Source: Blastomussa wellsi
Taxonomy: Eukaryota > Cnidaria > Anthozoa > Scleractinia > Plerogyridae
Assembly (NCBI GenBank): GCA_947652115.1
Contig: OX393568.1
Location: 5,612,320-5,676,319 of the forward strand
DNA: 64,000 bases
Reading direction: 5' to 3'
Made by a program: the position numbers and the translations under genes. The notes below the pieces were generated by a model. That model was not told where the DNA came from. It saw only the letters and a list, made by a program, of their open reading frames with translations, and searched no databases. This document shows positions 1-9,602 of this stretch, piece after piece; position 1 is the first letter of the stretch, and each line of letters begins with the position of its first letter.

Positions 1-3000
1 CATGGATGGAGCCTTATCAAGATCCTAACAAAGAAAATGGTACATAAATGTTCTAGAATACATACATCTAGAAACATTTATGTCAAAGATAATGTGCATT
101 CTGCAAGGAAGCCAAATGGCCCATAACTATCCTGGTGTCTGTAGGGATTCAGCAGGGATAGCACAGTGGTGAGAGCGCTTGCCTCCTACCAATGTATTCC
201 GAGTTTTGATTCTGCGACTTGGCGTCATAGGTGGGTTGAGTTTGTTGTTGGTTCTCGTCCTTGCATGAGGGTTTTTCTTGGAGTTCTCTGTTTTTCCTCT
301 CTCCATAAAAAACCAACAGTCAAAATTCAATTTTGATCTCCAGGCATGTACACTTCCTAACAAGCAGCCTCCTGAAGAACTCTTCCATGTTACATACCTG
401 AACGGTACATTTACATTTTCTACAGCACAGAGACTAAAAGTATTCTTACTTCCCCATACAGGATGATAGTTCATTACAGGTTACCAATAGCATTATGTCA
501 AGATTCCCTAATACTTATACTCCTTGGGGGAGAAAAGTACTGTGAAAATCAACTGTCTTGCTTACGAATATAATACCATGAGAATACCCTGGCCAGAGCT
601 TGAAGCCAGACTGCTCAATCCAAGGTAGAATAAGCGAAACATTAGGCTATTATGCCAGCCACAGTGCTGTCTTTTTGACTGCAAAGAACAGCTGGTCATT
701 GGACAATGGCCAACCAAAATTTTTCATTTCTGACAAAATTGTTCATGACTAAGAGAACAAAATGTATCACTGCCAATTGAAAAGCTTTTCTATTTGTAAA
801 AAATAGCAACAAGCAACTTTTGAAGGGCACATATGGTCCGAAGCTTCTCAATACTTTTAAACTCCTCTACCGGTACTTACATAATGGATGTCAAGAGAAA
901 CTGGTCCTTTTGGGTGAGTGCTGTTCATGTCATGGTCTTCAAATGTTTTAACTGAATCTGGAAAGCTTAACCAAAAGGGATTAAAAATTATTTCTTATTG
1001 TTCTGGGGGAATTAATCTGATCTGTTACTGAGTAACACTCAAGACAGTAGTTAATTGTTGATTCATCCTGCTATATATATATGGGAAGTATCTGGTGCAA
1101 TTGGAGATTTCAAGACTGCCAGGATTTGCAATGTAGTCCCGAAGAGTATCGAAGAAACTAAATTGAACATACAAATTCCCTTTACAATCAGTAATGATTG
1201 GAAGCTTTATTCTCATGACCTAGAATTCTGGTTTTATATGGATTTTTTTCAACTAAAAGGAATTTGGAAATTAATTTATAGAAAAATCTCAATGAATTTA
1301 AAGGCCATTTCCAGTCCGTACTGCACAGTCTTGGGATTTATTTACATTTCTGTTTTTAATTCGTTGATACGTTACACTTCGGTAACTGCGTACATGAAGT
1401 TTTTGAGTCCGCCATTACCGGTCGTTTCGTTTAGGAGTTTTTGATGAGCTGAAATGCCGGTTTGAAATTACGTTGAGTTTCGTCTACTCTTTATTATTGT
1501 TTTGCAATTATATCGGATGTTAATAATGAAGAAGAAGGTGAGTTTTCCCCCTTAAATTTGATTTTCACTTGTTTACATTCTATCGTGTGAGACTTGATAA
1601 ACAATGCAGGCGGAGATTGCGTAGTACGGACTGGAAATGGCCTTTAAAGGGACAGTTTCACAGCTTTGCCATAAAACGCAAGTTCAAAAAAGTTTATGCA
1701 CTTATGAATGTATGTACAGACTATCATGAGTGCATCCTGGAATAATGATGCAACATTTTTTGGAAATGTTAACGGATTTCAGAGAAAATGTGAAAGTCAG
1801 TGTTGAACATCAAATTTACTGTCTGGCCCATTAAATTTATTCTGGACACAGGCACAAGTTCACAACTCGAAAGCATTTGGTTCATAGACAATAGAGTTGA
1901 TTAGGCTTACACATGTGCCAAACCATGAAACTATCCCTTCAAAGGTACATCCATTTACCTGTACACATATTTCGGATCACCCTCACCATTCTGGAAAAAA
2001 ATATGGCATTTGAAAAAATAAATTTAATATTAAAGGAACACTGTCACGCCTGGTATATCATATTTTAATAATTGTGGCCTTCAGCTTGCTGTAATCATGC
2101 TTTATTGTCTTGCAATAAAAGGTGAAATGCTAAAAGTGGTGAAAGCAAAGAAATATCAACCAAGAAGAAAAAATAACTATTAAAAGATTCAAAATCTCAC
2201 CAGAATTTTAGCTTTGATTTCTGGACATCCTGCCCAGAATCAATTTTGATGAATTTCAATCCACTTCCATCCTTGCAATCCTGTACTACTTCCCCAAAAT
2301 ACCTGTTCTATCTTGTTCTGTGGAATCTTTTTATCAAATTTATTTGTGTATTTGGTGGCATTTGGCACAATAATATCGAAATTAGAATACAAAATGTCTA
2401 TAATCTTGCGTGACAGTGTCCCTTTAAGCAGTGTACATGTACAACTTGCAATAACTTGACCATTAGGTACCACAATTTATTCCATTATTTTGTGATAACA
2501 GGAAGTGGTGGATGGACTCTTGTCCTGCAAAGCTTTGACTATACTTCAATCAATAAAACTATGCTAGTTAAGTTTACTAAGACCCCTCACTCTGATAATT
2601 TTCATGAGCTGTAGAGACCTAATTAACAGAACAGGTTTGTTAGAAGGCACTAGTTAGATGAAGGGTGCTCTTTAGAAGGGGAAGGAAAAGTTATTGATCA
2701 CGGCAGATTGTTATGAACAACTATGAGAATTGAAAAAGTTTTGTCAGTAACTGTGCTCACATCATGGGTGGCTCCACTTGAAACGTTCGGCAATTGCCAT
2801 AGGATTTACCGGTAATGGAGCTGATGGATGGTTATGGCAATTAGATATTTTTACAGCCTGGGCCAACCTTGAGATTGTGGTCTGTCCCCTTTGAATACAC
2901 ATGGATTAATGATTTGTGCAAAGGTTATATGTGTGTACTAACACTGTGAATTGTAGAAGACATGCCACTCTCCTGGCTGCTTGATGGCGAGTCGCTGTCT

Positions 3001-6000
3001 TGGGCTCCTTCTTGTGAATCAGACGACTTTGTTCCATATGGCTTATTCTGCATCCAAGCTCTCGCTAGAGCATACAGTGGTGTATTTTCATTAAACTGGG
3101 CAAAATCCACACTGCGATCAAACAACTTCATAACAAAGCTAAAAGAAAATAAAACATCCAAAGATGGAATATAAAAAATACTGGAATATGTTGAATAAAT
3201 AGCACCTTCGTAAAGGATACTGGTATTTTTTAGGACTAGGAGCTTTCTTGGGAGGAGCAGGGAGGTAATCAATAATCTTTTGGACAGTCAAAATCTGTCT
3301 TATAGTGCACCTAACACCAGAATATTTTTTTTGCTGAAATACACCTTTGTACTAGTTCGAAATGCATTGCACCTTTCGTTTCTCTTTTTCACCAAATTCT
3401 GGCTATTTATAGCATTAGGAAAACTGTTCATCATTTGTTCCACGACCGAGTCAGAAGGGGCATGGGTCTATTCTTGATTTGACGTCACAAATTGATTTGC
3501 ATCGCATCAAGTCTTTGTAAACATGCATGCAAATGAATTTGTGATGTCAAATCAAGAATAGACCCACGCCCCCTTCTGACTTGGTTGCGGAACAAATGAT
3601 GAACAGTTTTTCGTAACTTTTAAATGCTATAAATAGCCAGAATTTGATGAAAAGGAGAAACGAAAGGTGAAAAGGTAAGGTATATTTTAGTGAAAAAAAT
3701 ATTTTGGTGTTAGGTGCACTTTAAAGGAAGAAAAGATAGAAATATATTTACTTTCACTTCTACTTCACAGCACAATAAACGTGATGCATACTGGTAATTG
3801 TACTGACATCTAAGTTGACTTACCTTGCTGTAAAGAAGAAATGTCCGTTTACCAAAAAATAAAAACAAAAGGAGTAAAATTAGAGTAAAGGGAAGATCAT
3901 GCTTAGAAGGACAGGTAGAGGAGTCTGAAGTTTGTTCAGGTCTAAAGCTACAGCAGTGCTATAGGCTGCTACTGGTGAGCTGGAGTTGTTTTCGCTTCAC
4001 AATAAAGTTTTCAGTTTATCACAAAGAACTGCTAAACCGATTATTTGGTGGAAAATGAGACCATCACTTTCAATACTCCAAGTTTGCTTAGCCGAGTTAG
4101 AGTTAGACTCTCAAGGTGAATGACTAATCTTGTACCCAGATCTTCTCAACCCTCAGATTTGGAGGTTTGTTTTTCCATACACCTTATTCCAAAATGGCCG
4201 CTGATATATGCACACAGAAGTTGGCCCTTGTTGCCTTGTTCGAGATAAAATACCGGTATTGTTTTGATTTCTGAACTCAAAAACAGGCAAGAAGGGCTGA
4301 TTGAATACCAACAAAAGAATATTAAGATGGTAGCCATTTTGGAATAAGGTGTATTGTTTGGGCCCCAGATTTTGCCAACAAGACTAACTTGGATTACGAA
4401 CTGTGTCACACCATGCAGTGACCTCATCTATAGATCTAATAGATGATAGGCATTAGCCAATCATAATGCCTACAGTATTGGGTCATTATACACTTAACAA
4501 ATAGATTCCACGTTGTTGTGCATCTGTTCAGCGACAAATCACTGATGACGTCAAAATGTGGTAAGAACAAAAACGTGGCACAGGAGATAGCCAAGTGTGT
4601 CACAGATGTTCTTACCAAGTTTGATGTCTTCTGTGATCTATTATGTATTACAGAACAGACACAACATGGGATCAATGTAACAAAGAAACAAACTATAACA
4701 TCATCAGCTCGTGTGTCAATGTGTCCATAATTGGGCTAACTACTGGTGTATAAAGTACAATGTAACACAAAATGGATGACACAAATAAATTTTACGGGAA
4801 TTTTAACACTTGATGGCAGGTACTTACGATTTTGACTGCTGACGTCTCCATCTGTGGAGAAACAAATTTAATTACCATACAGTCTTCATTATTGTAGGCA
4901 TCCTTACAACAACATTTAGTCACTTAGCACACTTTTTATCACACATTCCTTACTGACCATCGTATCCTATATCTTTTTTGCGCCTTTTCCTAGGGGTTTT
5001 TCCTACATGAGAAAACAGTAAAAATATGTTGAAAGAAGTGATCACGAAGGAAGTTACCAACTTATTCACATAACATAGTATTACATAACTGGGATTTTTA
5101 AAATACCTTGATAGCCTTAGCTTTTCTTAAAGGAAGCAAGCCTGAAATACCAGTATCAAAACCAATGAGACAGTTTTAAGCTCTAGTTTGTTTCGCTTTG
5201 GAACTTCTGTTAGTAATATTCAGGGGAAGGGATTCACAATGTACATGAATTAAGCATAATCTAGAAATCATGGAAATGTAATACAATACTGAAATAGAGA
5301 GCACCTAATGACTATTTCATTTATTATTTGGCTGTGTCCCACAAGGACTGGGAACTTCTAAATTCACACATTTGATTAGCTAAAATATTGATATTGATCG
5401 CAGTCTATATTTTCCCATCTATACTGGCATCTGGACTGGTTGTGTTTTGAGGCAAGAATTTACAACCTAAAGTACTAAATTTAATTTACAAACTTAAGTA
5501 TTAATCAATATTAAGTATTAATCAATATTTTCAATATTTCTGAATGGAAGAGACAAGCTTTAGGAAAACTTTAGCAAATTTACTAGTTTAAGCTCATCGC
5601 TGTTTGCAAGCAAAATGCCAACAAGTATGAACCAGTTACATGGCATTAACTGAATTTACTCTTCTTATTTGGCCATATAATAAACATCTTATAATCAAGT
5701 ATAGCCAGTCTGTGTGGGAGAATCTTGATCTCGGTTGTGAGTATGACCTTGGTCAAGATTCTCTCATACAGACCGACTGTGCTTGACTGTGCTCAATTTA
5801 TAGTAATTAGAATATGGATGATATGCGTACCTGAGGCACTCCTTTGTATCAAGCAAGGGTGGCATGTGAAGAAAAAGAAAATCAATAGAGTGGTAAAGTG
5901 AAGATGTCACAAAAACTAAATTTATGAAATTATGGGGTTTACCGAGATATTCTGAAAGCACATGATGAAGAATGCCTACTTGCCAAACATCAGCATCTCA

Positions 6001-9000
6001 TTTCAATTTGGGGGTGAGATATTGGCCCTTTCATGCTTCAGTAACTCCATACAAATCCTTGTAATTTTGACTCTGTTCTAAACGTTTAAGTTGAAATAAG
6101 ATGCTGATTTTTGGCAATTGGGCATTCTCCATCATGTACTTTCTGAAGATCTTAATGAATTCCATAATTTCCACAAACTTACAGAGCTGTTCAAGACCTT
6201 ACTGTGCGAGGTACTCCTGATGTAAAAATTTGTTAATGGGGGACAGGAAAGAGTTGTAAAAATCAAACTGAGAAGAGGGGAGGGGACTAGAGAAATGGAG
6301 AGGAGAGGGACAATAGGGGAGGGAAGGGAAGGAGAGAAAAAATAGTACAGACTACAGGACTGTCATTAATTTTTCAAGTAGGCAGGGAAGTAAAAAAGTA
6401 GCTGTTTGTTTGATGTATTTTTCACTTTCCAGTATTTTGGTTTTGTTTCAAAGTAGCCGGGGCTCAAACTAATAGTAGCCGGGGGAATTCCCGGCCCCCG
6501 GCCCTCAGTGACATCCATGAGAGAGGGAAGTGGAAATTCTTAATACATTAAATTACCTTCCACTCATGGAACTGTTAAACTGCACCTAACCCCAAAATAT
6601 TTTTTTTGCTAAAATATACCTTTGCACCAGTTTGAAACACATTGCACCTTTCGTTTCTCCTTTTTACCAAATTCTGACTATTTATAGCATTCAAACATTA
6701 TGAAAACCTGTGGATTATTTGTTCCACGACCGAGTCAGAAGGGGTGTGGGTCTATTCCTGATTTGACGTCACAAAATGATTTGCATCACATCAAATCTTT
6801 GTAAACATGCACGCCCCTTCTGACTCGGTCGTGGAACAAATGATGCACAGTTTATCGTAACTTTTGAATGCTATAAATAGTCAGAATTTCCGAAAAGGTG
6901 CAATGCATTTCAAATTGGTTGAGGTTAGGTGCACTTTAAACATAATATTTGCTACATTACTTCCAGTTTGACTACCTGGATTGAGTGGTCCAGGTTCGAG
7001 CCCTGGCCAGAATTACTGCACTGTGTTCTTGAGCAAGATACTTGGCTCTCATAGTAAAATGTAAAGTCTGTCACAGAACAAAAAGCCCATGTACTGCCGA
7101 AGCATATCCCTGTTTCCTTTGCACGAACGTATATAAACGGGTAACAGCGAATTCAATGCTGTGGGTACAAATACTCCTACTTGCTTCATGCAAAGGAAAC
7201 AGGGAAAAGTTCTACCAGGTTGATCTGACATAGACTTTACTTTTTACTATAACCTCTTTGTGTCAATGTAAAAATATACTGTTTGCAAAAGAGATACACT
7301 TCTGACCTTTTAGTTGGAGTTGATGGTGGTGGCATCTGAAATGAAACTGAGCTGCAAAAAAGCAAATGAACTCAAGTGAGAATGATCTGAATCTACCATT
7401 TGAGAAAAAATACATACATTAGGTATCGATAGGTAGGTTTGATGTCAAAACTAAGAAATTGAAAGAAAAGTCAATGAAACGAAAAACAGCTCTTGCGATA
7501 CCATTCAGTCCATCTCACCTTCCTGCCGCAGAACTAGTCTCGTCTTCACTGCTGTAAAGATATAAAAAAGAATATATGGAATTAGAACTAATAAAAAACT
7601 AAAAACATTATTGAAAGTCTAGCAGTTGCTTTGAAGTCCCATCCATTCTAAAGATGGGACATGCAGAAAGTAACAGAGACAAAACAGAGCTGTTTCACTG
7701 GTTAACGACCTGATCACTCAGGCCAGCTAGATGTGGTTGGTGGTAGAACAAACAAAAGGTCACCTTTCTTCTGTTTTCTTTGTAAGATCTTTCAGCAGCA
7801 CATCTAGTCTAACTCTGGCACTTCTAACACCTAGATGAAGAAGCAGGAACAAAAGTTACAAGTAAAACTAACCATCCTGTGGCATTCAGTGCTTAAAAGT
7901 TTAATGTGTATTGATAACGACAAAGAAATGAATACATCAAACACTGCTAGAACTGGTTGATCCAAAACAAATTGCAATAGGTCAACTTGTAGAAATCATT
8001 CAATACATGCAGTGTAATTGCCTTCCCTTGCACAGCCCCAAGGGATGCCCATCCCTCCCTGGACTCCCTCGGCATAAAGCCTGGTTTCCACTAGTGACGG
8101 AGTCGGAGTTGGAGTTGTAAGAATGCTTATGACCTAGTGAAAATAAAAATCAGAGTCGTATGTGGAGTCATAAACATGATGGAATCAGAGTTGGTAGAAT
8201 CAGAACATTTCCATTTTCTTTCAATTCCGCTTATGATTCCGTCGCTTATGGTCTACATGTAGTGAAAACTAGATTGTCGGGGGCGCAAGCAGAAGCTGAA
8301 GAATAAACCAATCACATTGCTGGTTTCAGGCACTCCGAGTACTTTCTTTCTGCTTGTGACTCCAACAATCTGGTTTTCACTAGATTGTAAGCGACGGAGT
8401 CACAAGCAGAATCAGAACTCTGCTTACGACTCAATCGGCTGATTTGATTTTTACTAGATTATAGACCTTATTCCAAAATGGCTACCATCTCAATATTCTT
8501 TTGTTGGTGTTAAAATTAGCCCTTGTTGCCTCCATTTTAAGCTAAAAAATCAAAAGAATATTTTATCTTGAACGAGACAACAAGGGCCAATTTGTATGTG
8601 CATCAATCAGCGGCCATTTTGGAATAAGGTGTATAATGCTTGCGACTCTGCTTATGACACCAACACCAACTCTGTTGCTAGTGAAAAACAGGCTTGGGAC
8701 AATTGATGGTTTGAAATAGAATTCTTATAAATGGGGCAACTGTCTACCCTGGCCCAACCCCTATGGGGCAATTGTTTACCTGGAGGAACCCCAAAGGTAG
8801 TTGACATACCATGGTTTTAGCATAATTTGCACACAACATGTACACGTAGAAAAGTCAAATAATACTTTCTTTGAAGACGTTTTTTGGAACCGTAAATAAA
8901 TTATCGATAGTTAGATTTTGAACTTTAGAGCTCTCGTGTTATATTGAAAGGTGCAATAAGGGCTATCACTGATCGAAAGTTTGTAAAGATCTTGGGATTA

Positions 9001-9145
9001 ATCTTCCCATGTAAATATCAAAAAAGTACATGTAGAATTTTTTTCTCGACTGCTCGCTCGACTGATCTTAGTAACGGAATAATCTTACCACCATTTAATA
9101 GGCGTTGCTTAGCTTACCTGAAGAATCTTCTTCGCTTTTCGCCAT
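1..9145 (-). CDS. LIN37: LIN37 homologue, MuvB/DREAM complex subunit (C-terminus beyond the window)
   Basis: LIN37 is a MuvB core subunit. DREAM represses cell-cycle genes in quiescence, and LIN37 is needed for that. The diagnostic block is in exon 2943-3138, which reads [15 protein letters not shown] then [14 protein letters not shown], the most conserved LIN37 segment. Exons read leftward: 9118-9145 (start MAKSEEDSS), 7764-7830, 7519-7551, 7307-7351, 4958-5002 (basic TPRKRRKK), 4828-4851, a 4-nt exon 3824-3827, 2943-3138. Tentative exons that keep phase are 5831-5841 (11 nt), 1959-1990, 881-965 and 1-24. These give about 198 codons, and the family is about 246 residues, so roughly 50 C-terminal residues should lie outside. 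The ATG at 9145 was chosen because it splices in frame to the helical segment [15 protein letters not shown]. It shares a divergent promoter with RAD52. Identity is confident; exons left of 2943 are less so. Confidence 0.82.
150..330 (+). repeat. tRNA-derived SINE-like repeat
   Basis: AGCACAGTGGTGAGAGCG followed by CTTGCCTCCTACCAATG, then a degenerate B-box-like stretch and GTGGGTTGAGTTTGTTG. This resembles a widespread anthozoan short repeat that begins like a tRNA. The open frames over it are not genes. Confidence 0.5.
1297..1648. mobile_element. Foldback MITE-like element
   Basis: The ends AAAGGCCATTTCCAGTCCG (left) and its reverse complement (right, 1627-1648) bound about 350 bp. No coding capacity; it lies between tentative LIN37 exons. 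Confidence 0.6.
2031..2428. mobile_element. Foldback MITE-like element
   Basis: TAAAGGAACACTGTCACGC at the left pairs with GCGTGACAGTGTCCCTTTAA at the right, about 400 bp apart. Non-coding, inside LIN37. Confidence 0.55.
2502..2614 (+). pseudogene. Fibrinogen-C-like exon relic
   Basis: After an AACAG acceptor, the plus strand reads [20 protein letters not shown] and on to a TAG, about 37 residues. GGWTLV is the hallmark start of fibrinogen-related domains, which are abundant in corals. No other exon of such a domain is visible nearby, and it lies in a LIN37 intron on the opposite strand, so a relic or chance match is likely. Confidence 0.3.
3304..3720. mobile_element. Long palindromic MITE, copy 1
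   Basis: The whole unit is an imperfect palindrome from AGTGCACCTAACACC to GGTGTTAGGTGCACT. It includes the inner pair GACCGAGTCAGAAGGGGC and its complement. A second copy is at 6577-6938. It lies just upstream of the main LIN37 exon in its intron. Confidence 0.75.
3824..3827 (-). other. LIN37: 4-nt microexon of LIN37
   Basis: The minus strand reads a polypyrimidine tract ending TTCTTCTTTACAG, then CAAG, then GTAAGT, so both splice sites are near consensus. The exon before (4828-4851) ends in phase 1 and the exon after (3138 downward) starts in phase 2. Joining them directly meets a stop within a few codons. Inserting CAAG gives [14 protein letters not shown], which aligns with the family. 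The exon is therefore needed to keep the frame. Confidence 0.68.
4178..4353. mobile_element. MITE with ACACCTTATTCCAAAATGGC ends, copy 1
   Basis: About 176 bp bounded by ACACCTTATTCCAAAATGGC and its inverse. A reverse-oriented relative lies at 8463-8634. Confidence 0.7.
5703..5783. repeat. Hairpin
   Basis: CCAGTCTGTGTGGGAGAATC pairs with GATTCTCTCATACAGACCG; the loop is about 25 nt. Confidence 0.55.
5960..6138. mobile_element. MITE-like inverted repeat
   Basis: ACATGATGAAGAATGCC at the left and GGCATTCTCCATCATGT at the right, with further inner pairing (CATCAGCATCTCATTTCAA), about 180 bp. Confidence 0.6.
6577..6938. mobile_element. Long palindromic MITE, copy 2
   Basis: Same ends and inner motif as 3304-3720 (CTGCACCTAACCCC to GGTTAGGTGCAC; GACCGAGTCAGAAGGGG). 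This copy is shorter at the right arm. Confidence 0.72.
6965..7060 (+). repeat. tRNA-like SINE fragment
   Basis: Contains GGTCCAGGTTCGAGCCCTGG, a B-box-like core, followed by CACTGTGTTCTTGAGCAAG as in the related pieces at 22160 and 33830. Confidence 0.45.
8081..8692. mobile_element. CACTAGTGACGGAGTCGGAG-type foldback with a nested MITE
   Basis: The ends CTGGTTTCCACTAGTGACGG and TTGCTAGTGAAAAACAGG are inverted. The interior has repeated GGAGTCGGAGTTGGAGTTG and CGACTCCG-like stretches. A different MITE (8463-8634) interrupts it. Related copy at 21194-21842. Confidence 0.65.
8463..8634. mobile_element. MITE with ACACCTTATTCC ends, copy 2, nested
   Basis: Reverse orientation of 4178-4353: GACCTTATTCCAAAATGGCT to GCCATTTTGGAATAAGGTGT. 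It lies inside the larger element at 8081-8692. Confidence 0.7.
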
Positions 9146-9602
9146 CAGAGATTCTACGCGGATTAAGGTCTATTATGCACTCTTGCACTTGAAAACTTCT
9201 TTGCCTGACAATGCGATACGCAATTCCTATATTTAGCTAACTGTGTGTTATACAGATAAAATTTACACCAGGGAACACACTTTTGTCCACGACAGCCAAA
9301 ATCTCTTTAGATTTCTTGCAGAAATTCTTTTCACAAAATGCGAAAAGAGTACCACTTCTTCGAATTGTACGCCATTTTCCTGTAAAATAGCCCGGATGAA
9401 AAGTCTTGATTTCATTGGTTTGTCGTGCTGTGTGTCGCTGACAATCCCACAAGTCTTTGCATTCCCTTCATTTTGATTGGTCGAGAAATTTATGTTGACA
9501 ATTTCAAACAATTTTCCTTCCAGCTCCGGCTAAAAAACGCACTTTGAACGAAGGAAAATTACCAATCAATGGTTTGAATTAACTGGAGAGTCTTCGCAAA
9601 CA
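9146..9602. promoter_or_regulatory. Divergent promoter between LIN37 and RAD52
   Basis: About 457 bp separate the two start codons, which point away from each other. The region contains CCAAT at 9562-9566, inverted ATTGG copies near 9414 and 9476, and TTTGAA at 9543-9548 and 9573-9578. TTTGAA is the core of the CHR element bound by MuvB through LIN54, and CCAAT plus CHR is a known arrangement in G2/M promoters. The motif matches are seen; binding is inference, since TTTGAA is common by chance. Confidence 0.55.

Noticed and set aside
127..474. A 115-codon minus frame near the left edge as a candidate LIN37 end
   Set aside because: It covers a SINE-like repeat; the phase-compatible exon at 1-24 is a better candidate.
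1055..1444. A 129-codon plus frame
   Set aside because: It overlaps a foldback element, has no family motifs, and is antisense to the LIN37 gene.
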